DNA of 22,019 nucleotides from JBFWQM01 sp050249455 (GTDB taxonomy: Bacteria; Pseudomonadota; Alphaproteobacteria; MPNO01; VGEU01), in assembly GCA_050249455.1 (NCBI GenBank), contig JBFWQM010000071.1, positions 1 to 22,019 on the forward strand, written 5' to 3'. This document shows positions 1 through 7,947 of this stretch, in pieces; position 1 is the stretch's first letter; every line of letters begins with the position of its first letter. The translations under genes and the position numbers were made by a program. A model generated the notes under the pieces. It worked only from the letters and a program-made list of their open reading frames with translations. It ran no database searches and was not told where the DNA came from.

Positions 1-620
1 CGCGCCAGCAGGGTCTTGCCGGTGCCCGGCGGGCCGACCAGCAGCACGCCCTTGGGGATCTTGCCGCCCAGGCGCTGGAACTTCTGCGGGTCGCGCAGGA
101 ACTCCACCACCTCCTCCAGCTCGGTCTTGGCCTCGTCGATCCCGGCCACGTCCTCGAACGTGACGCGCCCGACGCGCTCGGTCAGCAGGCGGGCGCGCGA
201 CTTGCCGAAGCCCATCGCCTTGCCGCCGCCCGACTGCATCTGGCGCATGAAGAAAATCCAGACGCCGATCAGGAGCAGCATCGGGAACCAGGAGATCAGG
301 ATCTGGAACAGCGACGGCGCGCCGTCGTCCTCCGGCACCGCCTTGATGACGACGCCCTGGCGGGTCAGCCGCTCCACGAGGTTGGGGTCATTCGGCGCAT
401 AGGACGAGAAGGTCCGGCCGTCCGAATAGACGCCGCTGATGCTCTGCCCCTGGATGGTGACTTCGCGCACCTGGCCCTTGTTGACCTCGGAAATGAAGTC
501 CGAGAAGGGGATGCCCACCTGTCCGCTGCGCGAGCCGGGCTGCTGGAAAAGGTTGAACAAGGCAACCAGCAGCAGGCCGATGATGACCCAAAGCGCGAGA
601 TTTCGCCCGAAATTGTTCAC
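1..620 (-). CDS. ftsH: ATP-dependent zinc metalloprotease FtsH, N-terminal part (cut by window edge)
   Basis: FtsH is a membrane-anchored AAA+ protease that degrades misfolded membrane proteins and short-lived cytoplasmic regulators. The visible 206 residues begin MNNFGRNLALWVIIG. A first membrane helix lies at about 8-26, a periplasmic domain at about 30-105 and a second helix at about 107-128. The start of the AAA module follows, with the Walker A motif GPPGTGKT at 195-202. Walker B, the HEXXH zinc site and the C-terminus lie beyond the left edge. I chose the GTG at 620 because the family start MNNFG follows it directly and an AGGA lies 10 bases upstream. It sits 107 bases downstream of tilS, the usual neighbour order in alphaproteobacteria. 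Identity is certain; only completeness is unknown. Confidence 0.96.
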   Translation of the reverse strand, partial: MNNFGRNLALWVIIGLLLVALFNLFQQPGSRSGQVGIPFSDFISEVNKGQVREVTIQGQSISGVYSDGRTFSSYAPNDPNLVERLTRQGVVIKAVPEDDGAPSLFQILISWFPMLLLIGVWIFFMRQMQSGGGKAMGFGKSRARLLTERVGRVTFEDVAGIDEAKTELEEVVEFLRDPQKFQRLGGKIPKGVLLVGPPGTGKTLLA

Positions 621-702
621 GATTTTCCGATCCTAAGCGTCGCCCCGCGACCACTCCGGTGACTGCTGGTGCCTCGCGGCAGGCCGGACGCATCCGCCCT
701 GG

Positions 703-715
703 ATAAATATCTAAT
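703..715 (-). promoter_or_regulatory. AT-rich patch, possible ftsH promoter core
   Basis: This is the only AT-rich stretch in the 107-base gap between tilS and ftsH. On the minus strand it reads ATTAGATATTTAT, and a TTGTTT lies roughly 18 bases upstream, overlapping the tilS stop. It could be the -10 region of an ftsH promoter, possibly a heat-shock type as is common for ftsH. The match to either consensus is poor, so this rests mainly on composition and position. Confidence 0.3.
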
Positions 716-727
716 GCGCCCGCCCCG

Positions 728-2071
728 TTAAACAACCGAAAAGAGGGCACCCGCCAGGGCGACGGGAGGCGCGAACCGCACGTCGAGCGGCGGCAGCCCG
801 TCCGCCGCGGCCAAATGCGGCACGGCCATGAGGCAGTCGTCCTGCCATACCGCGGGCAGCGCCGGGCGAACCGCGGCGGGCAGATCGCGGACATGCGCCG
901 CCGTCCGCCGCAGCGCCGTCCACCCGCGCGATTCCAGGGCCGCCAGCCGCGCCGAGGGGCGGTCACGCCAGCCGGCGCCGGCGCGTACGCCGAAGCGCCC
1001 GTCCCACACCATGCTGGCGCCGGGCGACAGCCGCAACGCGCCAGTTGCCGCAGCCGGTTCCCGCGCGACGACCAGTCCGCCGCGCCACGGGCCGATCACG
1101 CATCCCCCCAGCGTCCTTGGCGCGGTCAGCGACCCGCCGGCCAGGGCGTCGTGCAGCCGGGCCAGGCGTTCGGCCCGCACGACATAGGGCGCGCCGGCGA
1201 CCGTGCGCAGCACCGCGGCGACGGCGCGCAGGGATACCTCCGGCGGCGCGGCGGCGAAGGGAACCGGGTCCAGCCGGCACCATCCGGCCGGATGAATCTC
1301 GACCGCGACGGCCAGGAGCCGCGCGACCGCATCCTCCAGCGCCGCGCGCGCCCGGCCCAGGCGCGCGGCCGTCTCGGCAATGCGGGCGGTCGCGATGCCG
1401 GCTTCGGCCAGCGCCGGCAGCGCCCGGCGCACCCGGACCCTGGCGAACGCCGGCGATTCGTTGGACGGATCCTCCGCCCACGGCTGGCCGGCGGCGTGCA
1501 GGGTGGCGCGCAGACGGTCGCGCCCGACCGGCAGCAGCGGCCGCAGCAGCCGCACCGCCGCCGTCTCGACCACCGGCGCCATCGCCGCCAGGCCCCATGC
1601 GCCGCTGCCGCGCCCGAGCCGGAGCAGGAGGGTTTCGGCCTGGTCGTCGCGATGATGGGCGAGGAAGAGGTGAACGATGCCGGCGCGCCGGCACCAGTCC
1701 TCCAGCAGGGCGTAGCGGGCGTCGCGGGCCGCCGCCTGGACGTCGGCCGCCGGCTTCTCGCCGGACCAGCGCAGGACCCGGTGGGCCATGCCGCGCGCGG
1801 CGAGCCGGCGGCCGGCCTGCGCCGCCTCGCGCGCCGAACCGGGGCGAAGGCCGTGGTCCACGGTCAGCGCCACCGCCTGCCCGCGCCGCTGCCGCGCCCA
1901 GCGGTGCGCGAGCAGGGCGAGCGCCATGCTGTCGGCGCCGCCGGAGACCGCGACCGCGACCCGCGGCGCCGCCTCGAACGGCCCGAGCGGCGCGACGAGC
2001 GTCGCGAACTCGGCAGTGGCCAGCGGCGCTGCGGGCGCGGCGGCGGCCAGCGGCGCGCGCGGCCGGCTCAT
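728..2071 (-). CDS. tilS: tRNA(Ile)-lysidine synthase
   Basis: TilS attaches lysine to the wobble cytidine (C34) of the CAU-anticodon isoleucine tRNA using ATP, so that it reads AUA and is charged with isoleucine. The 447-residue protein has the PP-loop ATP site SGGADS at 43-48. The family motif HHRDDQAET follows, within LFLAHHRDDQAETLLLRL. The C-terminal half is the less conserved tRNA-binding part. Length fits the family. The frame opens with an Ala/Pro-rich leader of about 35 residues before the VAVAVSGG strand, so the true start could be a little further in. The ATG at 2071 is 22 bases after the cpoB stop, consistent with co-transcription with the tol-pal genes and ftsH. Confidence 0.95.
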   Translation of the reverse strand: MSRPRAPLAAAAPAAPLATAEFATLVAPLGPFEAAPRVAVAVSGGADSMALALLAHRWARQRRGQAVALTVDHGLRPGSAREAAQAGRRLAARGMAHRVLRWSGEKPAADVQAAARDARYALLEDWCRRAGIVHLFLAHHRDDQAETLLLRLGRGSGAWGLAAMAPVVETAAVRLLRPLLPVGRDRLRATLHAAGQPWAEDPSNESPAFARVRVRRALPALAEAGIATARIAETAARLGRARAALEDAVARLLAVAVEIHPAGWCRLDPVPFAAAPPEVSLRAVAAVLRTVAGAPYVVRAERLARLHDALAGGSLTAPRTLGGCVIGPWRGGLVVAREPAAATGALRLSPGASMVWDGRFGVRAGAGWRDRPSARLAALESRGWTALRRTAAHVRDLPAAVRPALPAVWQDDCLMAVPHLAAADGLPPLDVRFAPPVALAGALFSVV

Positions 2072-2093
2072 GCCGGCGCCCCAGCGCCTTCGG

Positions 2094-3107
2094 TCAGGCG
2101 GAACAGTTGAGCGACTTCTGCTCGCGCTGGGCGCGGCCCTTGAGGGCGGCGCTGGCGGTCGGATGGTTGTCGAGCAGCCGGGTGTAGGCAGCGCAGGCGT
2201 CCTTGCGCCGGTTGAGCTGGGCCAGCGACATGCCGAGCTTCAGCAGCGTGTCGGGCGCCTTCGCGCTCTTCGGATACTTCTTGTAGCCCTCGGCGAAGGC
2301 TGCGGCGGCCTGCTGGTAGTCCTTGCGCGCGAAGAACGTCTCGCCGAGCCAGTACTGCGCATTGCTGACCTGCGGGCTTTCGGGGTGCGCCTCGACGAAC
2401 GAGCGCAGCGCCTTCTCGGCCTCGGGCAGGTTCTGGTCGCGGGTCAGCAGCGCCATCGCGTAGTCGTACTGCTCCTGCGGCGTGCCGGCGGCGCGGGGCG
2501 GCGGGCTGGCGGACGGCGCCGGGCTGGTGACGCGGTCGGCCGGCACCGACCCGAGGTCGCGCGGCGGCGCGCCCAGGCCCGGATTGGCCGCTGGCGCGGC
2601 CGAGGACGGCGGCGGCGTGACGGCGGCCGACTGGCGCGGCGGCTGGCCGGTCAGGCGCTGCGGCGGCTCCTCCGTCGCGGCGGCGGCCGGCGCGCCCTGC
2701 TCCAGCCGGCCGAGGCGGAATTCCGCGTCCTGCAGCGCCTTGTCGACACGCTCGGCGTGCTGGCGCTGGGCGTAGGACAGTTCCTCCACCCGGCCCGTCA
2801 GGCTGCGCAGTTCCGCCTCGAGCTGGCCGAGGCGGACGTCGAGGCGCGACATCGCGTTCTGGTCGGACGGCGTGATGGTGGTGGGCCGGCCGGTCGCCGC
2901 CGGCGCCGCCGAGGGCGGCGGCGGCACGTCGCCGCGGTAGACCTGACGCTGCAGCGTGGACAGTTCGCGCTGCAGCCGGTCGACCCGGTTGATCAACTCG
3001 TAGACGTCGCTCGACTGGGCGGCGGCGGGACCCGCCAGCGTCGCCGCCAGCAGGAATGCCGCGGCGGTGCGGACGACCGCCAGGGGGGTTGCGCGTGGAT
3101 ACGTCAT
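2094..3107 (-). CDS. cpoB: Cell division coordinator CpoB (YbgF), periplasmic
   Basis: CpoB is a periplasmic partner of TolA that links outer-membrane constriction by Tol-Pal to septal peptidoglycan synthesis. The 337-residue product starts MTYPRATPLAVVRTAAAF and has a signal peptide cut after Ala-Ala-Ala30. An N-terminal coiled coil follows at about 33-60, then a second heptad-rich stretch at about 85-135. A long Pro/Ala-rich linker comes next, and the C-terminal TPR domain begins near GTPQEQYDYAMALL at about 210 and runs to the end. A frame-extending ATG exists 17 codons upstream. The ATG at 3107 is preferred because it is followed directly by the signal peptide and preceded by GAGAGG with good spacing. 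It follows pal after a 107-base gap. Confidence 0.94.
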   Translation of the reverse strand: MTYPRATPLAVVRTAAAFLLAATLAGPAAAQSSDVYELINRVDRLQRELSTLQRQVYRGDVPPPPSAAPAATGRPTTITPSDQNAMSRLDVRLGQLEAELRSLTGRVEELSYAQRQHAERVDKALQDAEFRLGRLEQGAPAAAATEEPPQRLTGQPPRQSAAVTPPPSSAAPAANPGLGAPPRDLGSVPADRVTSPAPSASPPPRAAGTPQEQYDYAMALLTRDQNLPEAEKALRSFVEAHPESPQVSNAQYWLGETFFARKDYQQAAAAFAEGYKKYPKSAKAPDTLLKLGMSLAQLNRRKDACAAYTRLLDNHPTASAALKGRAQREQKSLNCSA

Positions 3108-3214
3108 GGTCAGCCTCTCAGCCACTGCCGAACGGACCAGCGCCCCGCCCCTCGTCACGCGCCCGCCGGCCCGGCGTTGTCGCCGTTGTCACGCGCCGGG
3201 CGCGGCGTCGAATC

Positions 3215-3763
3215 TCAGTTCATCCGCGACGTGGCGCCCATCGTGTCGACGACGGTGACGGCGCGCCGGTTCTGGGCCCACGCGTCCTCGTTCGAGCCGG
3301 GGGCCACGGGACGTTCCTTGCCGAAGCTGATCGTCTTGATCCGCGAGGCGGAGATGCCGAGCGTCAGCAGGTAGTCGCGCACCGAGTTGGCGCGACGCTC
3401 GCCCAGCGCGAGGTTGTATTCGCGGGTGCCGCGCTCGTCGGTGTGGCCCTCGACCACGATCGCGACGTTCGGATAGGTGCGCAGCCACGCCGCCTGGCGG
3501 TCGACGATCGCGCGCGCCTCGGCCTTCAGGTCGTAGCGGTCGAAATCGAAGAACACCCGGTCGCCGACGTTGACCGTCAGATCCTCCTGCGTGCCCGGCC
3601 GCGGGCCGGCAAGCTGCTGGCCGCTGATGCCGCTGCCGCCGGTGCCCGACGTCATGCCGGTCGACGCGCCGGTGCCGGCGGCGGAGCCGGAGCTGTCGGG
3701 CGTGGATTCGCACCCAGCCAGGACGAGTCCGGCAACGCAGAGCGCAAGGATGGACAGGCGCAT
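3215..3763 (-). CDS. pal: Peptidoglycan-associated lipoprotein Pal
   Basis: Pal is an outer-membrane lipoprotein whose OmpA-like domain binds diaminopimelate in peptidoglycan. It is released or pulled by TolB and TolA during constriction. The 182-residue precursor has a lipobox LAGC with the lipidated Cys at 18. Glu follows the Cys rather than Asp, which predicts outer-membrane sorting. A Gly/Ser/Thr-rich linker comes next, then the OmpA domain with VFFDFDRYDLK, VEGHTDERGTREYNLALGERRA and the final NRRAVTVV. The frame is open for 32 more codons upstream. I chose the ATG at 3763 because it gives a perfect lipoprotein signal and has a GGGGGGA ribosome site 8 bases before it. Confidence 0.97.
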   Translation of the reverse strand: MRLSILALCVAGLVLAGCESTPDSSGSAAGTGASTGMTSGTGGSGISGQQLAGPRPGTQEDLTVNVGDRVFFDFDRYDLKAEARAIVDRQAAWLRTYPNVAIVVEGHTDERGTREYNLALGERRANSVRDYLLTLGISASRIKTISFGKERPVAPGSNEDAWAQNRRAVTVVDTMGATSRMN

Positions 3764-3830
3764 ACCCGATTTCCCCCCAGGAAATGCGCAGGGCGACGGC
3801 CCCGCGCCAGATGTGTGCGAGATGGGCGCG

Positions 3831-3859
3831 ATACTACGCTGCGGCCCGTGAATCGACAA
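3831..3859 (-). promoter_or_regulatory. Predicted promoter of pal
   Basis: On the minus strand TTGTCG (3859-3854) and TAGTAT (3836-3831) are separated by exactly 17 bases, each matching the sigma-70 hexamers at 4 of 6 positions. This places transcription start near 3824, about 60 bases upstream of the pal ATG. The 132-base tolB-pal gap is by far the largest inside the tol block. A separate pal-cpoB promoter is also known in other proteobacteria. Confidence 0.45.
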
Positions 3860-3895
3860 GCCGACAACGGAACAACGCGTTCCCCGCGAGAAAGT

Positions 3896-5257
3896 TCACG
3901 GCATCGTCGGCGACCACGCCGGATCCGACGCCGCGCCCGATGTCGGGATCACGCGCTCGTTGAATCCGGTGAGATCGATCGAGTAGAGCTTAGGTCCGCC
4001 GCCGCTGCCGGCGCGATCCTGGCGGAAGTACATCAGCACGCGGCCGTTCGGCGCCCAGGTCGGCCCTTCGACCAGGAAGCCGTCGGCGAGCAGGCGCTCG
4101 CCCGAGCCGTCGGGCCGCATCACGCCGATGTAGAAATTGCCGCCGCGCATCTTGGTGAAGGCGATCAGGTCGCCGCGCGGCGACCACACCGGCGTCGCGT
4201 AGCGGCCGTCGCCGAAGCTGATGCGCCGCACGTCGCCGCCCGACGCCGTCATGACATAGAGCTGCTGCGTGCCGCCGCGGTCGGAGTTGAACACGATGTA
4301 GCGCGCGTCGGGCGAATAGGACGGCGAGGTGTCGATCGCCGGATGGCGCGTCAGCCGCCGCGCCTGGCGGGTGCGCAGGTCCATCGCGTAGATCTCGGAG
4401 TTGCCGTCCTCCGCGAGGCTCATCACCACCTCGTTGCCGTTGGGCGAGAAGCGCGGCGCGAAGGTCATGCCGGGGAAGTCGCCCAGCAGCTCGCGCTTGC
4501 CGCTGTCGATGTCGTAGAGGAAGACGCGCGGGCCGCGCTGGGTGAACTCCATGTAGGTGATCGCCTGGGCGGTCGGCGAGAACCGCGGCGTCAGCACCAG
4601 GTTGTCGCCGCCGGACAGCATCCGCGGGTTGGCGCCGTCCTGGTCCATGATCGCCAGCCGCTTGACGCGCTTGTCCGGCGGCCCGCTCTCGGCGACGTAG
4701 ACGATGCGGGTGTCGAAGTAGCCGTCCTCGCCGGTGATCCGCTTGTAGATCGCGTCGGCGATGATGTGCGCGAGGCGGCGCCAGTTGTTCTGCGGGGTGG
4801 CGAACTTGAAGCCGACGAGCTGCTGCTCGGCGAACACGTCCCACAGCCGGAACGCGATCTCCAGGCGGCCGTCTGTCAGGATCTCCGCCGTGCCGGTGAC
4901 CAGCGCCTGGGCGTTGATCAGCCGCCAGTCGCCGAACCGCGGCTGCACGCCGAGCGAGCCTTCCGTCTGGATGAAGGCGCGCCGGTCGACCGGCTTGAAC
5001 AGGCCCGACCGCTCCAGGTCGGCGGTCACCACGCCCGCGACGTCGCGGCCGAACTGTGTCGCGGGCCCGCCCTGGCCGGCGAAGTCGGGGATCGCGATGG
5101 GCAGCGGCGCGACGTTGCCGCGGGTGATATCGACGCGCAACTCGGCCCTGGCCGGCAGGGCCGCTGCGCCGATCGCCACGACGGCGATCAGAACGAGACG
5201 CCCGGCGCGCGCCAGCGCGCCGCGGGTCAGGGTGTCGAAGCCGGAAAGCCTGATCAT
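3896..5257 (-). CDS. tolB: Tol-Pal system protein TolB
   Basis: TolB is the periplasmic beta-propeller of the Tol-Pal machine, cycling between Pal and TolA. The 453-residue precursor has a signal peptide ending ALPARA, cleaved after Ala38. The mature N-terminal region (ELRVDITRGN, PLPIAIPDF) carries the TolA-binding segment and the alpha/beta domain. From about residue 195 a run of PD40-type propeller blades is visible: TPRFSPTAQAITYM, APRFSPNGNEVVMS, SPSYSPDARYIVFNS, TPVWSPRGDLIAF, GPTWAPNGRVLMYF and DPAWSPTMP at the C-terminus. Its ATG shares one base with the tolA TGA (TGATG), so its translation is probably coupled to tolA. Confidence 0.97.
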   Translation of the reverse strand: MIRLSGFDTLTRGALARAGRLVLIAVVAIGAAALPARAELRVDITRGNVAPLPIAIPDFAGQGGPATQFGRDVAGVVTADLERSGLFKPVDRRAFIQTEGSLGVQPRFGDWRLINAQALVTGTAEILTDGRLEIAFRLWDVFAEQQLVGFKFATPQNNWRRLAHIIADAIYKRITGEDGYFDTRIVYVAESGPPDKRVKRLAIMDQDGANPRMLSGGDNLVLTPRFSPTAQAITYMEFTQRGPRVFLYDIDSGKRELLGDFPGMTFAPRFSPNGNEVVMSLAEDGNSEIYAMDLRTRQARRLTRHPAIDTSPSYSPDARYIVFNSDRGGTQQLYVMTASGGDVRRISFGDGRYATPVWSPRGDLIAFTKMRGGNFYIGVMRPDGSGERLLADGFLVEGPTWAPNGRVLMYFRQDRAGSGGGPKLYSIDLTGFNERVIPTSGAASDPAWSPTMP

Positions 5258-6264
5258 CAGCGCAGCACATCCTTCGGGTCAAAGATGAAGGTGATGTCCT
5301 TCCAGGTGTCCCACTGGTCGAACGGCAGCTTCAGCGGCGTGCACTGGTAGAGCGCGCGCCGCGCGCTTTCCGCCACCGCGCGGTAGGACGGGTCGGATTC
5401 GAACGCGCCGGCGTCCTCGATGCGCGGCGCGCCGCGCAGGCTGCCGTCGGGATTGAGCAGGATGCGCACCGCGACCTGCTTCTCGCGCGCATCCTTCACG
5501 CCGGCCGGGATCGACCAGCAGCGCACCACCTGGTCGCGCACGCGGTCGACCAGCTCGGCGGCGCGCCGCTGCTGGTCGATCGTGGACGCGGCGGACGGGC
5601 GCGCCGGCGACGGCGTCGCCGCCGCCACCTGGTCGCGCTGCGGCTTCGGCGCCTCGCGCGGAGCCGGCTTCTTCTCGTTGACCAGGTTGTTCAGCAGCGC
5701 ATCGAAGGAATCGGTCTCCGGCTTCTTCTTCGGCGGCTCCGGCCGCTGCGGTTGCGGCTCGGGCTTCGGCGGCTCCGGCTTCTTCTGCGGCGTCGGCGGC
5801 TCCGGCGCCTTCTGCGCGACCTGCGGCTCCGGCTTGGGCGGCTCGGGCTTGGGCTCCGGCTTGGGCGGCGGCGGCGCCTCGGCCTGCTTGATCGGCTCGG
5901 GTTCCGCGGGCTTGGGCGGCGCGGGCGGCGGCGGCGGCGCGGCGACCGGCTTCGGCGGCTCCGGCGCGGCCTTCGGTGGCGGTGGCGGTGGCGGTGGCGG
6001 TGGCGGTGGCGGCGGGGGTGGCGGCGGCGCCGCGGCCTCCTTTGGCGGTTCCGGCTTGGGCGGCTCGGGCTTGGGCGGCTCGGGCTTCGCCGGGGCCGGC
6101 TTGGCCGGTTCCGGCGCGGCCGGCTTCGCGATTTCGGTCACCAGCTCGACGGCGATCGGCTCCACCACCAGCGGCTCGGGCTTGAACAGCACGGGCAGGC
6201 CGACGATCGCCACGGCGGCGATGGTGGCATGGAGCGCGGCCGAGAAGATGACGCCACGACGCAT
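5257..6264 (-). CDS. tolA: Cell envelope integrity protein TolA, proline-rich type
   Basis: TolA spans the periplasm and transmits proton-motive energy from TolQR to TolB, Pal and CpoB. The 335-residue protein has one membrane helix at about 5-25, with the S-x(3)-H contact motif (SAALHA) used by TolQ. A low-complexity middle rich in Pro, Lys, Glu and Ala follows, with repeated KPEPP units and 18 consecutive prolines. The C-terminal TolA/TonB-like domain starts near AAELVDRVRDQVVRCW and has the two typical cysteines (RCWSIP and YQCTPLKLPF). The middle resembles the proline-rich arm of TonB rather than the Ala/Lys helix of enterobacterial TolA, as is common in alphaproteobacteria. It starts 3 bases after the tolR stop. 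Confidence 0.95.
   Translation of the reverse strand: MRRGVIFSAALHATIAAVAIVGLPVLFKPEPLVVEPIAVELVTEIAKPAAPEPAKPAPAKPEPPKPEPPKPEPPKEAAAPPPPPPPPPPPPPPPPPPKAAPEPPKPVAAPPPPPAPPKPAEPEPIKQAEAPPPPKPEPKPEPPKPEPQVAQKAPEPPTPQKKPEPPKPEPQPQRPEPPKKKPETDSFDALLNNLVNEKKPAPREAPKPQRDQVAAATPSPARPSAASTIDQQRRAAELVDRVRDQVVRCWSIPAGVKDAREKQVAVRILLNPDGSLRGAPRIEDAGAFESDPSYRAVAESARRALYQCTPLKLPFDQWDTWKDITFIFDPKDVLR
5974..6027 (-). repeat. Polyproline codon run with hexanucleotide repeat in tolA
   Basis: Eighteen consecutive proline codons. Twelve of them form six tandem copies of the plus-strand unit cggtgg (CCACCG on the coding strand). The other six are CCG, CCG, CCC, CCA, CCG, CCG. Because the unit is six bases, slippage would add or remove two prolines without shifting the frame. 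Confidence 0.9.
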
Positions 6265-6267
6265 GGT

Positions 6268-6759
6268 TCAGCGGCGACGCTGTGGAGCCGGGGCAGCGGG
6301 CTGCGCCGGGGCTTCCTGCGGCAGCTCGGTCAGCAGTGCAACGCGGGTGAAGCCGGCCTGGTTCACGGTTCCCATCACCGTCATGACGCTGCCGTAGTCG
6401 ATCGCCTTGTCGCCGCGCACGAAAATGCGGGTGTCGGCCTTGTTGGCGGTGATCGCCTGCAGCCGCGGGGCGAGCTGGTCGAGCGCGACCTCGGTCTCCT
6501 GGATGAAGATGCGGCCCTCCTTGTTGACCGAGATCACCAGCGGCTCGTCCTGGCCGATCATCTGGGTGGCGCGGGTCTGCGGCAGGTCGACCGGCACGCC
6601 GGCGGTCAGCAGCGGCGCGGTGATCATGAACACCACCAGCAGCACCAGCATGACGTCGACCAGCGGCGTGACGTTGATGTCGCTCATCGGCCGGTAGCGG
6701 CCGCCGCCGCGCCCCCAGCGCCCGCCGCCCCTGCCCTGCGGATCGACGGTGACCGCCAT
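6268..6759 (-). CDS. tolR: Tol-Pal system proton-channel subunit TolR
   Basis: TolR is the ExbD-family subunit that, with TolQ, forms the inner-membrane proton channel driving TolA. The 163-residue protein has a Gly/Arg-rich cytoplasmic head of about 24 residues. A single membrane helix follows (VDVMLVLLVVFMITAPLL), with the essential proton-relay aspartate at 35 in NVTPLVD. The periplasmic domain contains LPQTRA, VISVNKEGRIFI and the RGDKAIDYGSVMTVM segment. The C-terminal tail is Pro/Ala-rich. The gene begins one base after the tolQ stop and ends 3 bases before tolA, so the three are certainly co-transcribed. Confidence 0.97.
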   Translation of the reverse strand: MAVTVDPQGRGGGRWGRGGGRYRPMSDINVTPLVDVMLVLLVVFMITAPLLTAGVPVDLPQTRATQMIGQDEPLVISVNKEGRIFIQETEVALDQLAPRLQAITANKADTRIFVRGDKAIDYGSVMTVMGTVNQAGFTRVALLTELPQEAPAQPAAPAPQRRR

Positions 6760-6760
6760 G

Positions 6761-7489
6761 TCAGGCCGCCCGGTCGTCGAACTGGCGCGACAGGATGGCG
6801 CTGAACTCGCCGGCGAACGCCTCGAGCCGCGCGCCGTAGCGCCCGATGTCGTTGTTGAGCTTGTTGTAGGCGATCACCGCCGGGATCGCGGCGACCAGGC
6901 CCAGGGCGGTCGCGAACAGCGCCTCCGCGATGCCGGGCGCCACCACGGCGAGCGAGGTGTTCTTGGTCATCGCGATCGACTGGAAGCTGTTCATGATGCC
7001 CCAGACGGTGCCGAACAGCCCGACGAACGGCGCGGTGGACCCGACCGAGGCGAGGAACGCCATGTAGCGCTCCACGTGGTCCATCTCGCGGCCGAGCGTG
7101 ATCTGCATGACCCGCTCGATGCGCGCAGCGAGCTTTTCGGTCGGCGACCGGCCGGCGCCGCCCTTGGCCGCGGCGCGCCGCCATTCGCGCATCGCGGCGA
7201 TGAAGATGGCCGACATCGGATGGTCCGGCCGGTCGCCGATGCGGTCGTAGAGGTCGTCGAGCGAGCCGCCCGACCAGAACGTCTCCTCGAACGTCTCGGC
7301 CTGCGCGCGCAGCCGGCGCATGCGGAACAGCTTCTCGAAGATGATCGCCCAGCACCAGAACGAGGCGAGCAGGAGAAGGATCATGACGATCTTCACGACG
7401 ATGTCGGCCTGGACGAACAGGCTCCAGACCGACAGGCTGATCGGCGCCGAGCCCCCGAGCGCGACCGATTGAACCGTTGCGGGATCCAT
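6761..7489 (-). CDS. tolQ: Tol-Pal system proton-channel subunit TolQ
   Basis: TolQ belongs to the MotA/TolQ/ExbB family and builds the pentameric inner-membrane channel around a TolR dimer. The 242-residue protein has membrane helices at about 30-50, 143-166 and 186-208. A large cytoplasmic loop between the first two contains the family stretch MQITLGREMDHVERYMAFLASVGSTAPFVGLFGTV (given here as one segment ending at about 162). The channel-lining Thr and the A-P-G-I-A-E-A-L-F-A-T-A motif before helix 3 are present. Its ATG shares a base with the ybgC TAA (TAATG), indicating translational coupling. Confidence 0.97.
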   Translation of the reverse strand: MDPATVQSVALGGSAPISLSVWSLFVQADIVVKIVMILLLLASFWCWAIIFEKLFRMRRLRAQAETFEETFWSGGSLDDLYDRIGDRPDHPMSAIFIAAMREWRRAAAKGGAGRSPTEKLAARIERVMQITLGREMDHVERYMAFLASVGSTAPFVGLFGTVWGIMNSFQSIAMTKNTSLAVVAPGIAEALFATALGLVAAIPAVIAYNKLNNDIGRYGARLEAFAGEFSAILSRQFDDRAA

Positions 7490-7947
7490 TACGCGGACGT
7501 GGCCTTTCTGGTTGACGTTTCGACGTCGAGCGCCTGGCGCAGCGCCGGCGGCAGCCGGCCGGGTCGGCCGTCGCGCCGGATCAGCGCCAGCCGCAGCACG
7601 CCGCGGGCGATGTCGTCGCCGTCGCGGCGCACGGTCTGCTCGGCGATGATGCTCGCCCCATGCACCTCGAGAACGCGGGTACGCACTTCCAACAGGTCGT
7701 CGAGCCGCGCCGGGCGCAGGTAATCCATCTCCACCCGCCGCACCGCGAAGACGACGCCCTCGCGCTCGATCAGCCGGGTGTGGTCGACTCCCAGAAGCCG
7801 CATCATCTCGGTGCGCGCCCGCTCGGCGAAACGCAGATAGCTCGCGTGGTAGACGACGCCCCCGGCATCGGTATCCTCGAAGAACACCCGGACGGGATAG
7901 ATATGGGTGCTCCCGTCCATTCGTCCCGACAGGCCCTCACCGGTCAT
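7489..7947 (-). CDS. ybgC: Tol-Pal-associated acyl-CoA thioesterase YbgC
   Basis: YbgC is a hotdog-fold thioesterase of the 4-hydroxybenzoyl-CoA thioesterase family. It acts on acyl-CoA or acyl-ACP and is nearly always encoded with tol-pal. With this start it is 152 residues and shows the catalytic loop EDTDAGGVVYHASY with Asp27 and His34, followed by YLRFAERARTEMM. Three in-frame ATGs compete: 7965, 7947 and 7920. I chose 7947 because GGAG lies 7 bases upstream and because it overlaps the ruvB end as ATGACCGGTGA. The ATG at 7920 gives a length closer to E. coli YbgC and does not overlap ruvB, so it remains a real alternative. Confidence 0.93.
   Translation of the reverse strand: MTGEGLSGRMDGSTHIYPVRVFFEDTDAGGVVYHASYLRFAERARTEMMRLLGVDHTRLIEREGVVFAVRRVEMDYLRPARLDDLLEVRTRVLEVHGASIIAEQTVRRDGDDIARGVLRLALIRRDGRPGRLPPALRQALDVETSTRKATSA

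Noticed and set aside
3108..3214. Ten-base direct repeat GGCGCGTGAC in the pal-cpoB gap
   Set aside because: Two short GC-rich copies in such GC-rich DNA are expected by chance, and no further structure supports a site.
3056..5350. Long plus-strand open frame opposite pal and tolB
   Set aside because: It is antisense to two certain genes and their intergenic region, with Arg/Ala/His-rich content and no recognisable motif.
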